NCBI GenBank assembly: GCA_951799425.1
Contig: OX637402.1
Location: forward strand, 8,336,001 to 8,400,000
Reading direction: 5' to 3'
Origin: Ilex aquifolium
Taxonomy: Eukaryota; Streptophyta; Magnoliopsida; Aquifoliales; Aquifoliaceae
Length of the DNA stretch: 64,000 nucleotides
The translations under genes were made by a program, and so were the position numbers. Numbering within the stretch: the stretch's first letter is position 1; every line of letters begins with the position of its first letter. The notes beneath the pieces are model-generated. The model saw only the letters and a program-made list of their open reading frames with translations, did no database searches and was not told the DNA's origin. Below, piece after piece: positions 45,700 through 55,004 of the stretch.

Positions 45700-46246
45700 G
45701 CATGTGAATGTGGTCTTCTCTTGATCTTCCAAGACGATCTCAATCTGATTGTAGCCGGAGTAGCCATCTAAGAAACAATAAAAAAGATGTCTGGCTACCC
45801 TTTCTAGCACTTGATCAAGGAATGGTAAGGGAAAATGATCATTTCGAGTGCATGAGTTAAGCTTCCGGTAGTCGATGCAAAATCTCCAACCAGTGATCAC
45901 CCTTGTCGGAATCAACTCATTCTCCTCATTAACTAACACCGTTACCCCAGACTTCTTTGGTACTACTTGCATGGGGCTAACCCATTTACTGTCAGCAATT
46001 GCAAAGATAATGCCAATGTCAAGTAGCTTGAGTACTTCATCTCTAACCACATCCTTCATGAAGAGATTGAGCCTTCTTTGTGGTTGTCGAGATGGCTTGG
46101 TGTCTTCTTCGAGGTAGGTTCTATGAGTGCAAATGAGAGGGCTAATTCTCTTGATGTTGGCTATGGTCCAACTGATGGCTCCTTTATGCTTTCTCAAGAC
46201 TCGCAACACTACCTCCTCTTGCTTTGACTCCAATGACGAGCTTATC
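45700..46246 (-). pseudogene. pol: Element G RT, N-terminal block
   Basis: Minus strand, one open frame (45697-46254 includes LTR bases at both ends): KGAISWTIANIKRISPLICTH, KWVSPMQVVPKKSGVTV, FCIDYRKLNSCTRNDHFPLP and FCFLDGYSGYNQIEI. It continues at 30120 after removal of A and S5, and at 48373 on the other side after removal of the solo LTR. This block has no stop. Confidence 0.9.
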
Positions 46247-46508
46247 TGTAACACCCCGCATTTTCGTTTATATATGTATATAGATATATACTAAATAATA
46301 GTTGTAAAAATGTTGATATAGTATAACTCGAGGAAATAATATTTGAAATTTAGTTTTAGTATGTGAAAATATGAAATTTTATGTCCTAGAACTTGTACTA
46401 AATAGGTTTGAGGTAGAAATATATGTTGGAGAGGTTTGGGATGGTTTTGTAAGAGATTGGAATGGATTAGAAATGAAAAATAAAGGAAGTAGGCAAATCT
46501 GGGATCAA

Positions 46509-46670
46509 CTACCGGTAGTAACTACCGGTAGTCAAGTGCCCAGTGTACTCGGACTACCGGTAGTCAACAGGTAGTCAAGTGCCCAGTGTACTCGGACTAC
46601 CGGTAGTCAACAGGTAGTCGAGTGCCCAGAATAGTCGAACTACCGGTAGTCATAGTTTAACTACCGGTAG
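46509..46670. repeat. CTACCGGTAG array (6 perfect sites) in the Tekay-type solo LTR
   Basis: Starts 46509, 46522, 46554, 46597, 46640 and 46661. Most extend to ACTACCGGTAGT. A 43-bp unit repeats between 46554 and 46640. Confidence 0.95.
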
Positions 46671-46723
46671 TCACTGTAAAAATCAGACAATTTTAGTTCG
46701 CGAACAGCCGATTTTTCCCCCAC

Positions 46724-46731
46724 TATAAATA
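46724..46731 (+). promoter_or_regulatory. TATA box of the Tekay-type solo LTR
   Basis: TATAAATA, 54 bp after the last palindrome, as in both D LTRs. Confidence 0.8.
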
Positions 46732-47316
46732 CTTCTTGCCATCCCCTTAGCCTTCATTACACACCTTAAAACCCTAGAAAACATTAGAGAGAAAGAGGGG
46801 AAGAGAAAAACACAAGATCAAAGGTGAAAAACAAGGAATTTAAGGGTGATTCAAGATCCAAGCCCTAGATTTCCAAGAACATCAAGGTAGGGGTTTTCTC
46901 TCACTCACTTACATTGATGGCTAGTGTATTTATATATGTATGTTTTGGCTATCAATGGTATATATATATGTTATGGAATCATCCTCTCTTAGGCTTTTTT
47001 GGCAAAGATTACATGTTTTGAACAAAGTTAGGGTTTAATACCCATGAAATCTCTTTTCTAGTTTTAAAACCCTAGTTTTTGGGAGAGTGATGTATTTCTT
47101 CTTAAATGCTTCTTTATTATGAACTTCAAAAACCGTAGTTGTTTGTGTTGGGTAGAAAAATGATGTTATTGTGATCTCATGTATTTTCTTTGTTGGTTGG
47201 GGAATTGTTACATAATATATATCTTGGGGATTTTGGAGAGATGCTTGTAAAATGATATAAATATTGGAATGGTATGCTTGGTTGGGTTGTTTGTGATGCC
47301 TTGAGGGTGAGAGGTT

Positions 47317-47732
47317 CCTTATAAGGATGCTCATGCCAATAGAGGAGAGTATGTGATTTCCCTCAAGAGGTTCCTTATAAGGATGCTTGAGTTTGTGATG
47401 CCTTGAGGGTGAGAGGTTCCTTATAAGGATGCTCATGCCAAGAGAGGAGAGTATGTGATTTCCCTCAAGAGGTTCCTTATAAGGATGCTTGAGTTTGTGA
47501 TGCCTTGAGGGTGAGAGGTTCCTTATAAGGATGCTCATGCCAAGAGAGGAGAGTATGTGATTTTCCTTAAGAGGTTCCTTATAAGGATGCTTAAGAAACT
47601 AAGCCTTGAGGGTGAGAGGTTCCTTATAAGGATGCTCATGCCAAAAGAGGACAGTATGCGATTTTCCTCAAGAGGTTCCTTATAAGGATGCTTGAGTAAC
47701 CAAGCCTTGAGGGTGAGAGATTCCTTATAAGG
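47317..47732 (+). repeat. Nine-copy CCTTATAAGG repeat array
   Basis: Starts 47317, 47373, 47419, 47475, 47521, 47577, 47622, 47678 and 47723, with spacing alternating 56 and 45-46 bp (a ~102-bp higher-order unit of two variants). Each copy is AGG(T/A)TTCCTTATAAGGATGC-like, except the last, which has GAGATTCC. The core fits the CArg-box consensus CC(A/T)6GG. D LTRs have three copies with CCTTGTAAGG. Confidence 0.93.
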
Positions 47733-48012
47733 ATGCTCATGCCAAAAGAGGACAATATTATATAATGTGTGGGAAATGGTTTATATTTTGAAAATGGATG
47801 TTTATTAGAATTGGTTATTATTGTTCATTTCTAGTACTATTGCTACTTAAACTTGAGATCCGTTGTAAAATGTCATTGTTTTACTTCAAAGATTATATAT
47901 GCTATTTGTGAAATGAGACCGGCCGTTTTAAATGTTTTTCTAAACCTTGTATGGTTTTGAGAGAATTTTTCTACAGAGCTTCGTGCTCACCCCCTACCGC
48001 TAACATTTTTCA

Positions 48013-48105
48013 GATTACCCGATTGAGGAGGACTTAAGGGTCGAGGAGCCCGCTACTTGGGAGACTCCACTTGACGGGAGTGTGGATCCCGAGGTGGACG
48101 CATAG
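48013..48105 (+). other. 31-codon coding-like stretch in the Tekay-type solo LTR
   Basis: Begins right after ACATTTTTCAG, ends TAG. Aligned without gaps to D 22685-22777; the differences are mostly at third positions or conservative. In-frame sequence upstream of the acceptor is closed by TAA here but open in D. A possible upstream donor is AAG/GTAGGGG near 46886. Product unknown. Confidence 0.5.
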
Positions 48106-48372
48106 AGCGACCTCTTTTCCTTTTGTACTAGGCTAGGACATTCATTTTGAACCTTGTAAGGTCTAGTTTCTTTTGCTATTCCGCTGTGCTACTTTAATTA
48201 ATTTTTGAGATGTAAATGCCATAGTTGGGCATATTCTTTTGGATAATGATGTAAATATTTTATGGATGATGAATGAAGTTTAATTTATTTATGGATGATA
48301 TTAGTGCTCTCATGATATGAATGTTTTAGAATGTAATGCCGTCCAGGGTGTGTTTTGGGGTGTTACATTATC

Positions 48373-48605
48373 ACTATTGGAAATGTTTGATGTTCCCCCA
48401 AGAATGCATATTTCAATGTGGACGACAACGACTTCAACTCCAAAGTGGGTGGTTGCACTGTTGATGGAAAAATCTTCTTTTCTTGTGGCGGTAGCTTTTC
48501 AAATGTTGGGATCCAAGTCCCCACCCCTTGTACACTCTCCGACTCCTCATCATCAATAAAAATTTACTCCTCTAACTTGGTATTGCACAGTAAATCCATG
48601 TGATG
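48373..48605 (-). pseudogene. pol: Element G, segment upstream of RT
   Basis: Minus-strand sequence homologous to A 41068-41210 (the linker between protease and RT, with GGAACATCAAACATTTCC-like coding). It is bounded by the solo LTR at 48372 and by E at 48611. Frame is not continuous. Confidence 0.6.
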
Positions 48606-48610
48606 CTCCA

Positions 48611-50399
48611 TGCTTGATTGTTTTCCCGTTGTATTCCCTAATCTTCGGACATCATCACTCAATGTGTGTATAGCTTATAAGGATAGGGGAGTGTCACTCT
48701 CCCTCGGAATGATGCAAGAATGGGGAAACAAAATAATGGTGGGTGAATGAAAATGTGTGTGTGTGTGTAAACAAAAGTGCTCCCCAAGCGCAGGGAGACT
48801 TTCGAGTGTCGTGTTTTACTTGGAAATCGTATTCCAAGGTCGTCTCCTCAGGGAAGGAGGTGAATCGTGTTGAAGGTGATTTTGGTGAACAAAAAGAAAA
48901 GTGTAAAATCTTTTGATGTTTGAGTTTGGTTTTGGATTGTGTTTTGATGAAATTGAAATGGGAACAAGTGTTGGCTAATCCTAAGGGGTCATTCCAATGG
49001 GAATGCCAACTCAACTCGAGACCTTCCTCCAATGGTGCCTAGATGTTCGATTGATTCGTAGGAAGCGCAGGACCAAAATGGAGGTGAGGATTCAAGCATA
49101 CCCCATGACAAGTCTATGGTGTATCAAGAACTCCCAACCACGTCCACATTCAACCTAGTCAAACCGATTCATTGTACACTACGTGGATGAATGAAAATGA
49201 GTTGAAATGGCATACCCAAGAGGAGTTCTACCTTGGATTAGCCAACTTAAAGTTTAGCTACTCATATTTGAAGGAAGAACATACATGTAATAAAGAGACA
49301 TTGTAAAGAAATTAAGATTGGAATGTAGTTGAATGCAAGAAAACTTAAACTAGGACTAGCAACATTCAATACCCATTTTAAAACTTGAAAAGGAAGAACT
49401 TGAATGCATTAATGGTGAAATCCAAAATGTAAGACTAAACTTGAAATTTGCTTGTAGTAAATGACATTAAAGACAATAAATGAAGTTTACCTAAGTCTTT
49501 CAGGAACTACAAGTGAAATGGATGGAAGAACATGTAAAAATCCAAGCTTTATCTCTCTAACTATGTCTTCTCCCTAGAGCTCCTCTCTCTATAATGTACT
49601 GTATATCTCAATAATACATAATGAATCATTAAAAACGTCCATGGAGACCCCCATAGCCTATATGGCAGACCTCCCATCCATAGGAGTCTGATTGGATGCA
49701 TTGTTGCAGGCTATGACAAGCATAGCCTTCCTCTCTCTTGCCTTGCTCTTCTCTCTCCTTCTCATTAATGCTCAAGCCTTCAAACTCCAAGCTATGGTGA
49801 TAAGAGGCATGTAGGTGTGTAAGGGATGTCAGGGGACTTGTTGGAGAAGTGTAGGTGGGACCCCCAAATGGCAGAGCTTGAGTTGTAGGCTATCTGGGCA
49901 ATCTGGGCAAAACCTTCCGGAAGGTTTGTGCAGGAACAGTTAAATGAGGAAACCAGTAGGCAAAACCTTCCGGAAGGTTCATTCCAGTAGACAAAACCTT
50001 CCAGAAGGTTTTGGCAGTGAATAGGCAGACCAAGGCAAAACCTTCCGGAAGGTTCATTCCAGTAGACAAAACCTTCCAACAGGTTTTGGCAGTGAATAGG
50101 CAGACCAAGGCAAAACCTTCCGGAAGGTTTTTAGCCAAACCATCCGGAAGGTTTTCATCCAAACTGTATTTTTCTTGGTTTCATCACCCTCCAAACCTTC
50201 CTTTTAGCTACCCCCTCATCTTAATTGAATTCAAAAACTTCAATGGGGGCTTAACTCAAAACATTTACATCTTTTACCTACATTTACACAAAATTCCATC
50301 AAAGAGACGATTAAACGATTTTCTCCTCAAATTCACGACAAAAGCAAGTATAAAAGGGCATATTAGCATACAATATATGTCATATTTTTGTGCTAATCA
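48611..50399 (-). repeat. 3' LTR of E
   Basis: 1789 bp. Minus-strand TGATTAGCAC...CAATCAAGCA. It includes the conserved hairpin (48819-48838) and a CCTTCCGGAAGG array with a ~75-bp tandem duplication. Confidence 0.92.
49913..50151. repeat. CCTTCCGGAAGG array (7 sites) in E 3' LTR
   Basis: Perfect at 49913, 49966, 50041 and 50116; variants at 49997 (CCTTCCAGAAGG), 50072 (CCTTCCAACAGG) and 50140 (CCATCCGGAAGG). The units near 49963-50037 and 50038-50112 are tandem ~75-bp copies. Confidence 0.93.
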
Positions 50400-50435
50400 C
50401 ACCCCCCAACTTGAGCTTTGCTAGTCCCTAGCAAA
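50400..50435 (-). other. PPT and hairpin of E
   Basis: Minus-strand AAGTTGGGGGGT immediately before the LTR. The inverted repeat TTTGCTA / TAGCAAA (50417-50435) has a 5-base loop. Confidence 0.9.
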
Positions 50436-50717
50436 CATCTACTTTAAACCACAAGCTAGAAATTAAAACAAAAATCCATACATTCATACAAGTGAACATT
50501 CAAACACCTAAAATGCGTAAATCATCTTGCAATTAAATAAATGGCTTTGGACAATGATAAATAAGACAAATGTGGTATTTCATTGATCATTTCAAAAATT
50601 TCTTTACAATAGGTTCAAGTTCCAAAAAAAAAGGGCCAAAACCTAAAGATACTTCTACTGGCCGACAAGAGTAACCTGCTATGTACAACCAAAAATCAAA
50701 AGAAACTACAAAAGTCC
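50436..50717 (-). other. 3' untranslated stretch of E
   Basis: About 280 bp between the ORF1 stop and PPT, homologous to G 17891-18175. No ORF seen. Confidence 0.6.
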
Positions 50718-50752
50718 TCAATCATCCTCCTCGTCAAAAGCATCCTCATCCT

Positions 50753-52627
50753 TGATGAGCACATAATATTGCATATTTGAAGGGCTCATTACATGCATTT
50801 TAACTCAACTTTTGCATTTAAGTGCTTAGAAGTTAGCCGTTTTGAACTATAATGTTGATATTTTGATGTTGCAACCTTTTATAGCTTAAGTGATTGATTT
50901 TAGGACATTGCAACCTTGATGGATGTGTGGTGAAGGCATGGACACAATACATGAAGAATTGGAGGCTAAAAAGTGAAGAAATCAAGAAGGCATTGGTGCT
51001 TGGGAACAAGGGCACCAGCTGCAGCAACAATTGGAAGCACTGCCTCTGAATTCCTCCATTTTGACCATGATCTACTCAGAATTTGGAAAATTTTAAAACA
51101 TGAAAGTTGTAGATATGGGTGTCTTCTGTTTGGTGTCAAAATTTAAGCCCAATCCAACGGTTAGATCAAGAGTTATGACGATTCTACCGAAGGTGGTCCA
51201 GTGCAGAAAAGCAGTACCGGTACTCGGTACCGGTACCAAATGGTACCGGTACCTAGTACCGGTACTCCGGACCTTCTGGTCGCGAAAACAGCCTGTAACT
51301 CAACTTTGAGGCTTGGGGGTCCCACCTACACTTCTCCCACGCCTATCCCAACATTTCCTTACACATTTGCAGGTCTCTTACACATTTTGGAAGACTTTTG
51401 AGGCTTGGCATTCAAGGAGGAAGAGAGAGAAATGGGCTGCCATGTGGGTTGCAGGCTAGCCTGTCCAAGGCTTCAACTCAGCCCCTCTTTGGTGTAAGAC
51501 CTGCACACACCTAGGGGGACCCTCCATGGACGAAATTCAAGGCTCTCACTCTCCATTATACATTCAACATTCAACACACAAGAAAAGGAGTTGGCTACCT
51601 AAGCTTAGGAGTAGAGATAGAGAGCTCCAAGGAGGAAGAAGATGAATAGTGTAATGTAATTTCGTTTTTGCACTTCTTCCATCCTTTTCCATGTAATCTA
51701 TTGTAAGACTTGTTTAAAGTTTTGTTTATTGTCTTTAATCTCATTTATTTCAAGAACTTTGCAAGTTTCAATACACCATTTTACATTTCACCATTGTTGC
51801 TCAAGTTCTTCATTTTCAAGCTTAAAATGGGTATTGAATATTTTTCTCCTTAGTTTACGATTTCTTGCTTTAAGATAAGTTTCATGCTTCATGCTTCATG
51901 TCTTCATTATATCCATTTACATTATTATGCTTGTCTTTCATTTTACCATGAGTAGTTAGATTTAAGTTGGTAAATCCAAAGGAAAATTTCTCTTGGGGAT
52001 TCTATTTCAACTCATTCTCCTCCCTCCCTTAAGAGTCCAATGGTTCGGTTTGACGGGGTTGAGAGTGGATGAATTGGTGCCTTTGATATTCCGTAGACTT
52101 GTCACGGTTTATTCTTAGATCATCACCAACCTCATCCCTTGCTTCCCCCGAATCAATTGTTCATTCATGCTCTATCGGAGTTAAGGAGGGATTGGAGTTG
52201 AAATGGTAGTCCTATTGGAGTGACTTCCTTTGGATTAGCCAACATTGTTTTCTTGCATTTTCCATACATAAACACAACCACAAAACACAAATACAAGATT
52301 TTACACTTTCTTTTCTCTTTTGCAAAATCACCTTTCACAAAACTCCCTTTCCTTCCTTGAGGAGACGACCTTGGAATACTTTCCAAGTAAAACACACGAC
52401 CACAAAAGACTCCTTTCGATTGGGGAGCATTTTTGTGCACACCGCATCTCATTCCACATATTTTGTTCATTCCACAATTCCATCCACCACCATTCCGTTG
52501 TTGCCTAATCTTTTGCATCATTCCGAGTGAGAGTGACACTCCCCCATCACTATAAGCCACATACACACATTGAGGGTGAGGGTGATGTTTAGAGGTTAGG
52601 AATAACGACGTAGTTTCCAATCAATCA
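50753..52627 (+). mobile_element. Solo LTR S4 (Athila-type), TSD ATCCT
   Basis: 1875 bp, TGATGAGCAC...CAATCAATCA, with exact ATCCT at 50748-50752 and 52628-52632. Closest to S2 and S1. It carries the conserved hairpin at 52370-52387. No coding interior. Confidence 0.94.
51214..51265. repeat. GTACCGGTAC array (two perfect 13-bp pairs) in S4
   Basis: Starts 51214, 51227, 51243 and 51256, all perfect. Spacing 13, 16, 13 bp. Confidence 0.95.
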
Positions 52628-53694
52628 ATCCTCTATCTCGGACTCCTCCTCCTCCTCGTCCACCTCGACAGTAATGGAAGGCACAGGAGCAGTGGTCGAC
52701 GGTCCAACTGGAGGCTGTGGGGGTCCACCGGGGATGGGCTCACCCGGGAATGTATGATGGAAAAGTCTCATCACCATCAATGAGAGCCCATGCATAGTGG
52801 ACTCCAGAGCATCTAGACGTTGGGGTATGGTGCGAGTCGGGGCAGGTGTAGGTGGTGGAGGTGCTAACGCAGATGGCCCGGCCACTGACGGCTCTGGCCC
52901 CCTAGCCCTAGATCTCTCCCCCCCAGTCCTGGCAACCCTCTTTTGAATGTTGGACTTCCCTATGGCTCCAGTCTCTGGGGGGAGTAGTGTATCATGGGCA
53001 TAGTACTTCACCTTAGCCAGGTCGCAGAGATGGGTGACGAGGCTGCCAAAAGGGAGATTTGCCTTTGGCTTTGCAGCCATGGCAAACTCCCGCATCTCCT
53101 CAAAAATCAAAAGTGCCACCCCATCATGAAAGCGTGGAGCAAGGCCAGCTTCTCGATGTTTGGCTTCTTCTCCGAACCCTGGGGCATCAAGTTGTAATGC
53201 AGCACCTTATTCATAACCCCGTAAGAATGCTTGAGGCCCCTGACCAATGTTGTTCCCTTGAACGTGGTCAGGTCCTCATAGGTGAGGGCCACATAGTCGC
53301 TGAGCGTCCTACCCCCATCCACATTGTGTGGATAGACTGGGGTAGTCGGGGGAGGCCTCTCGTATCCCATTACTGTAGCAATTGTGTTGGGGGTCACCTC
53401 AAAGGTCTTCCCCCGCACATTCGTCCGTAGCCTTCCCCTGTCTTCACCAAACACTGAAAACTTTTGATAAAATTCCTGACACATCCCCAAGTAGTACCCC
53501 TTCACCTCCTCCAACCACAATCACAAACCCCGTGCTTCGATTATTCTCACAACCTCATTGGTAGGTCCAAGAGAAAGTGAGAAATTTCAAGTTTGGGAGA
53601 AGTGTTTTGAAGATTGGAAGAGGTTTGAGGGAGAGGAGAGAGCTTGGGAGTTTGAGATGGATGGGAAATGTGAAGGGTTTTTCAAAAATTTCGA

Positions 53695-53707
53695 ACTTAA
53701 AACCCTC
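53695..53707 (-). promoter_or_regulatory. TATA-like box upstream of E ORF1
   Basis: GAGGGTTTTAAGT on the minus strand, 23 bp from the array. Confidence 0.4.
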
Positions 53708-53729
53708 GTTTTTAGGTTTTTGGGCAAAA

Positions 53730-53870
53730 CCTTCCTGAAGGTTTTGTTTACTACCTGAGGCAAAAATTCCAATAGGCAAAATCTTTCGGAAGGTCGATCA
53801 AAACCTTCTAGAAAGTTTTGCTCACTGGACAGAACCTTCCGGAAGATTTATACACAAACCTTCCGGAAGG
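53730..53870. repeat. CCTTCCGGAAGG array upstream of E ORF1
   Basis: Sites at 53730 (CCTTCCTGAAGG), 53782 (TCTTTCGGAAGG), 53804 (CCTTCTAGAAAG), 53835 (last base changed) and 53859 (perfect). Spacers such as GGCAAAA and CCAGTAG/CCAATAGG resemble those of the E LTR array. Confidence 0.88.
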
Positions 53871-54379
53871 TTTTTCCTTTGCTGTAAAACCATTCCTTTG
53901 TTCAATAATTCACATCCAATCCATCTTTTCCCAACTCCAACACATCTTAATACCCTACCTAAGATATCTAACCTACCAAAAACTTGAACCACACATATGA
54001 ACCACAATTGAATGATCATGCCCAAGGTCATTTCCGAAATTACAACATGATTTAAGATTTTGATGTTTTCAAAGTATAAGACATGGATTTCTAATTTAAA
54101 CTACCAAAATGAATACCCAAAATGTAAAACATGAATTCAAATAACAAGAGCATTCCTAAATCTTATCAAATATCGAAAGTTGACCAATATTCCCTCATCC
54201 TTTAAGCATAGGGCTACCTAACACATCGTTCAACAGCCCGAACCAAGCACACATGAGCAACACCATAGCTTTAAATGTTATTCTAGAGTATGCACCTACA
54301 CATTCATTTTCAAACTTGTGTGTGCGTGCAATGGACATGTAATTTAGGCATTTACACAATGGAATTCACATTCACTTGG
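53871..54379 (-). other. Noncoding stretch of E
   Basis: About 510 bp homologous to A 35430-35940. No ORF or structured repeat seen. F interrupts it at 54385. Confidence 0.6.
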
Positions 54380-54569
54380 CTATCTGATTAGCACTTAAAA
54401 TTAGCATATTACTATGTCGTTTTAAGACTAATTGTACTTTGATGGAGTTTAAGTGATGTCATTTCAGGCCCTAAACTGAACAAGGACTCAAGAACAACAA
54501 GTACCACACTTGAAGGCAACACCAGCACATTAGAGCACAAAATTGGAAAATCATGGAGCACAGCCAGAA

Positions 54570-54915
54570 CGTTCGAACGCCAACTCACGTTCGAACGACC
54601 ACATTGAACTGTAGCAGACTCAACTGCTAAGAGAAGGTGTGTTGCAGTTAGGAAAGAAGACTGTGGAGCTCTGAGGCACTTGAGTGCCACGTTCGAACAT
54701 GCACTTGAGTTGATTGAAGACCAGACTACTGCATAGAGTTGGAACTGAACTTCACAGAAGACCAACAGATCACTCGAGTGAGAGGGTCAGAAAACATCTG
54801 GCGTTCGAATGCCCTTAGTGAAAAAACAGAAGAAACGTTCAAACGACAGTCAACGTTCGAATGACCATAAAGCAAAAACAGAAACAACGTTCGAACGTCA
54901 ACTCACGTTCGAACG
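54570..54915. repeat. CGTTCGAACG array (8 sites) in F 5' LTR
   Basis: Perfect at 54570, 54588, 54888 and 54906; variants at 54690, 54802, 54836 and 54854. Three pairs are spaced exactly 18 bp (54570/54588, 54836/54854, 54888/54906). Confidence 0.93.
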
Positions 54916-54996
54916 TTATCCACAAACTGGAAGCAGAGTGGTTGGTTTTTCACTTGGACTTGGGCGGCATACACTATTCTTTCACCTCCTCTTGCC

Positions 54997-55004
54997 TATA
55001 AATA
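54997..55004 (+). promoter_or_regulatory. TATA box of F 5' LTR
   Basis: TATAAATA, 82 bp after the last palindrome. Confidence 0.75.

Larger units (their letters stand above)
46247..48367 (+). mobile_element. Tekay-type solo LTR, TSD TTATC
   Basis: 2121 bp, TGTAACACCCC...GGGGTGTTACA, with exact TTATC at 46242-46246 and 48368-48372. Homologous to the D LTRs in order: array, TATA, leader, CCTTNTAAGG repeats, the GTGCTCACCCCCTAC block and the 31-codon stretch. Its palindrome is CTACCGGTAG rather than CGTTCGAACG, and its minisatellite is expanded to nine copies. Confidence 0.95.
12694..48610 (-). mobile_element. Element G: Athila-type retrotransposon, heavily nested
   Basis: Minus strand: 3' LTR (12694-17854, itself split), PPT (17855-17870), ORF1 (18176-19465), then pol in four blocks: 19992-21133, 29648-30120, 45700-46246 and 48373-48605. 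The pieces rejoin exactly when the TSD-flanked insertions D, A, and the 46247 solo LTR are removed. G lacks the central stretch between ORF1 and integrase (deletion near 19992). Its gag and 5' LTR must lie beyond E, outside the window. Confidence 0.85.
50718..53575 (-). pseudogene. Element E ORF1, split by S4
   Basis: Minus strand. The main part 52633-53575 has NEVVRIIEARG, a stop near 53520, FEVTPNTIATVMGYERPPP, YEDLTTFKG, NKVLHYNLMPQGSEKKPN, a frame change near 53110, NLPFGSLVTHLC, PETGAIGKSNIQKR, RTIPQRLDALE, HTFPGEPIPGG and an acidic tail. S4 cuts the tail; the last acidic codons and the stop (50718-50720) are on its far side. The N-terminal ~95 codons seen in A are deleted at about 53575. 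Confidence 0.85.
48611..54384 (-). mobile_element. Element E: Athila-type, 3' part only in the window
   Basis: Minus strand: 3' LTR, PPT at 50400, ORF1 pseudogene, palindrome array, and noncoding sequence up to 54384 where F is inserted (TSD CTATC expected). The left flank CTCCA (48606-48610) is G sequence. pol, gag and the 5' LTR must lie beyond F. Confidence 0.87.

Noticed and set aside
47317-47732. Possible CRISPR-like array
   Set aside because: Regular repeats, but the between-repeat sequences are themselves repeats of two types, lie inside a TSD-flanked plant LTR, and no cas genes are present.
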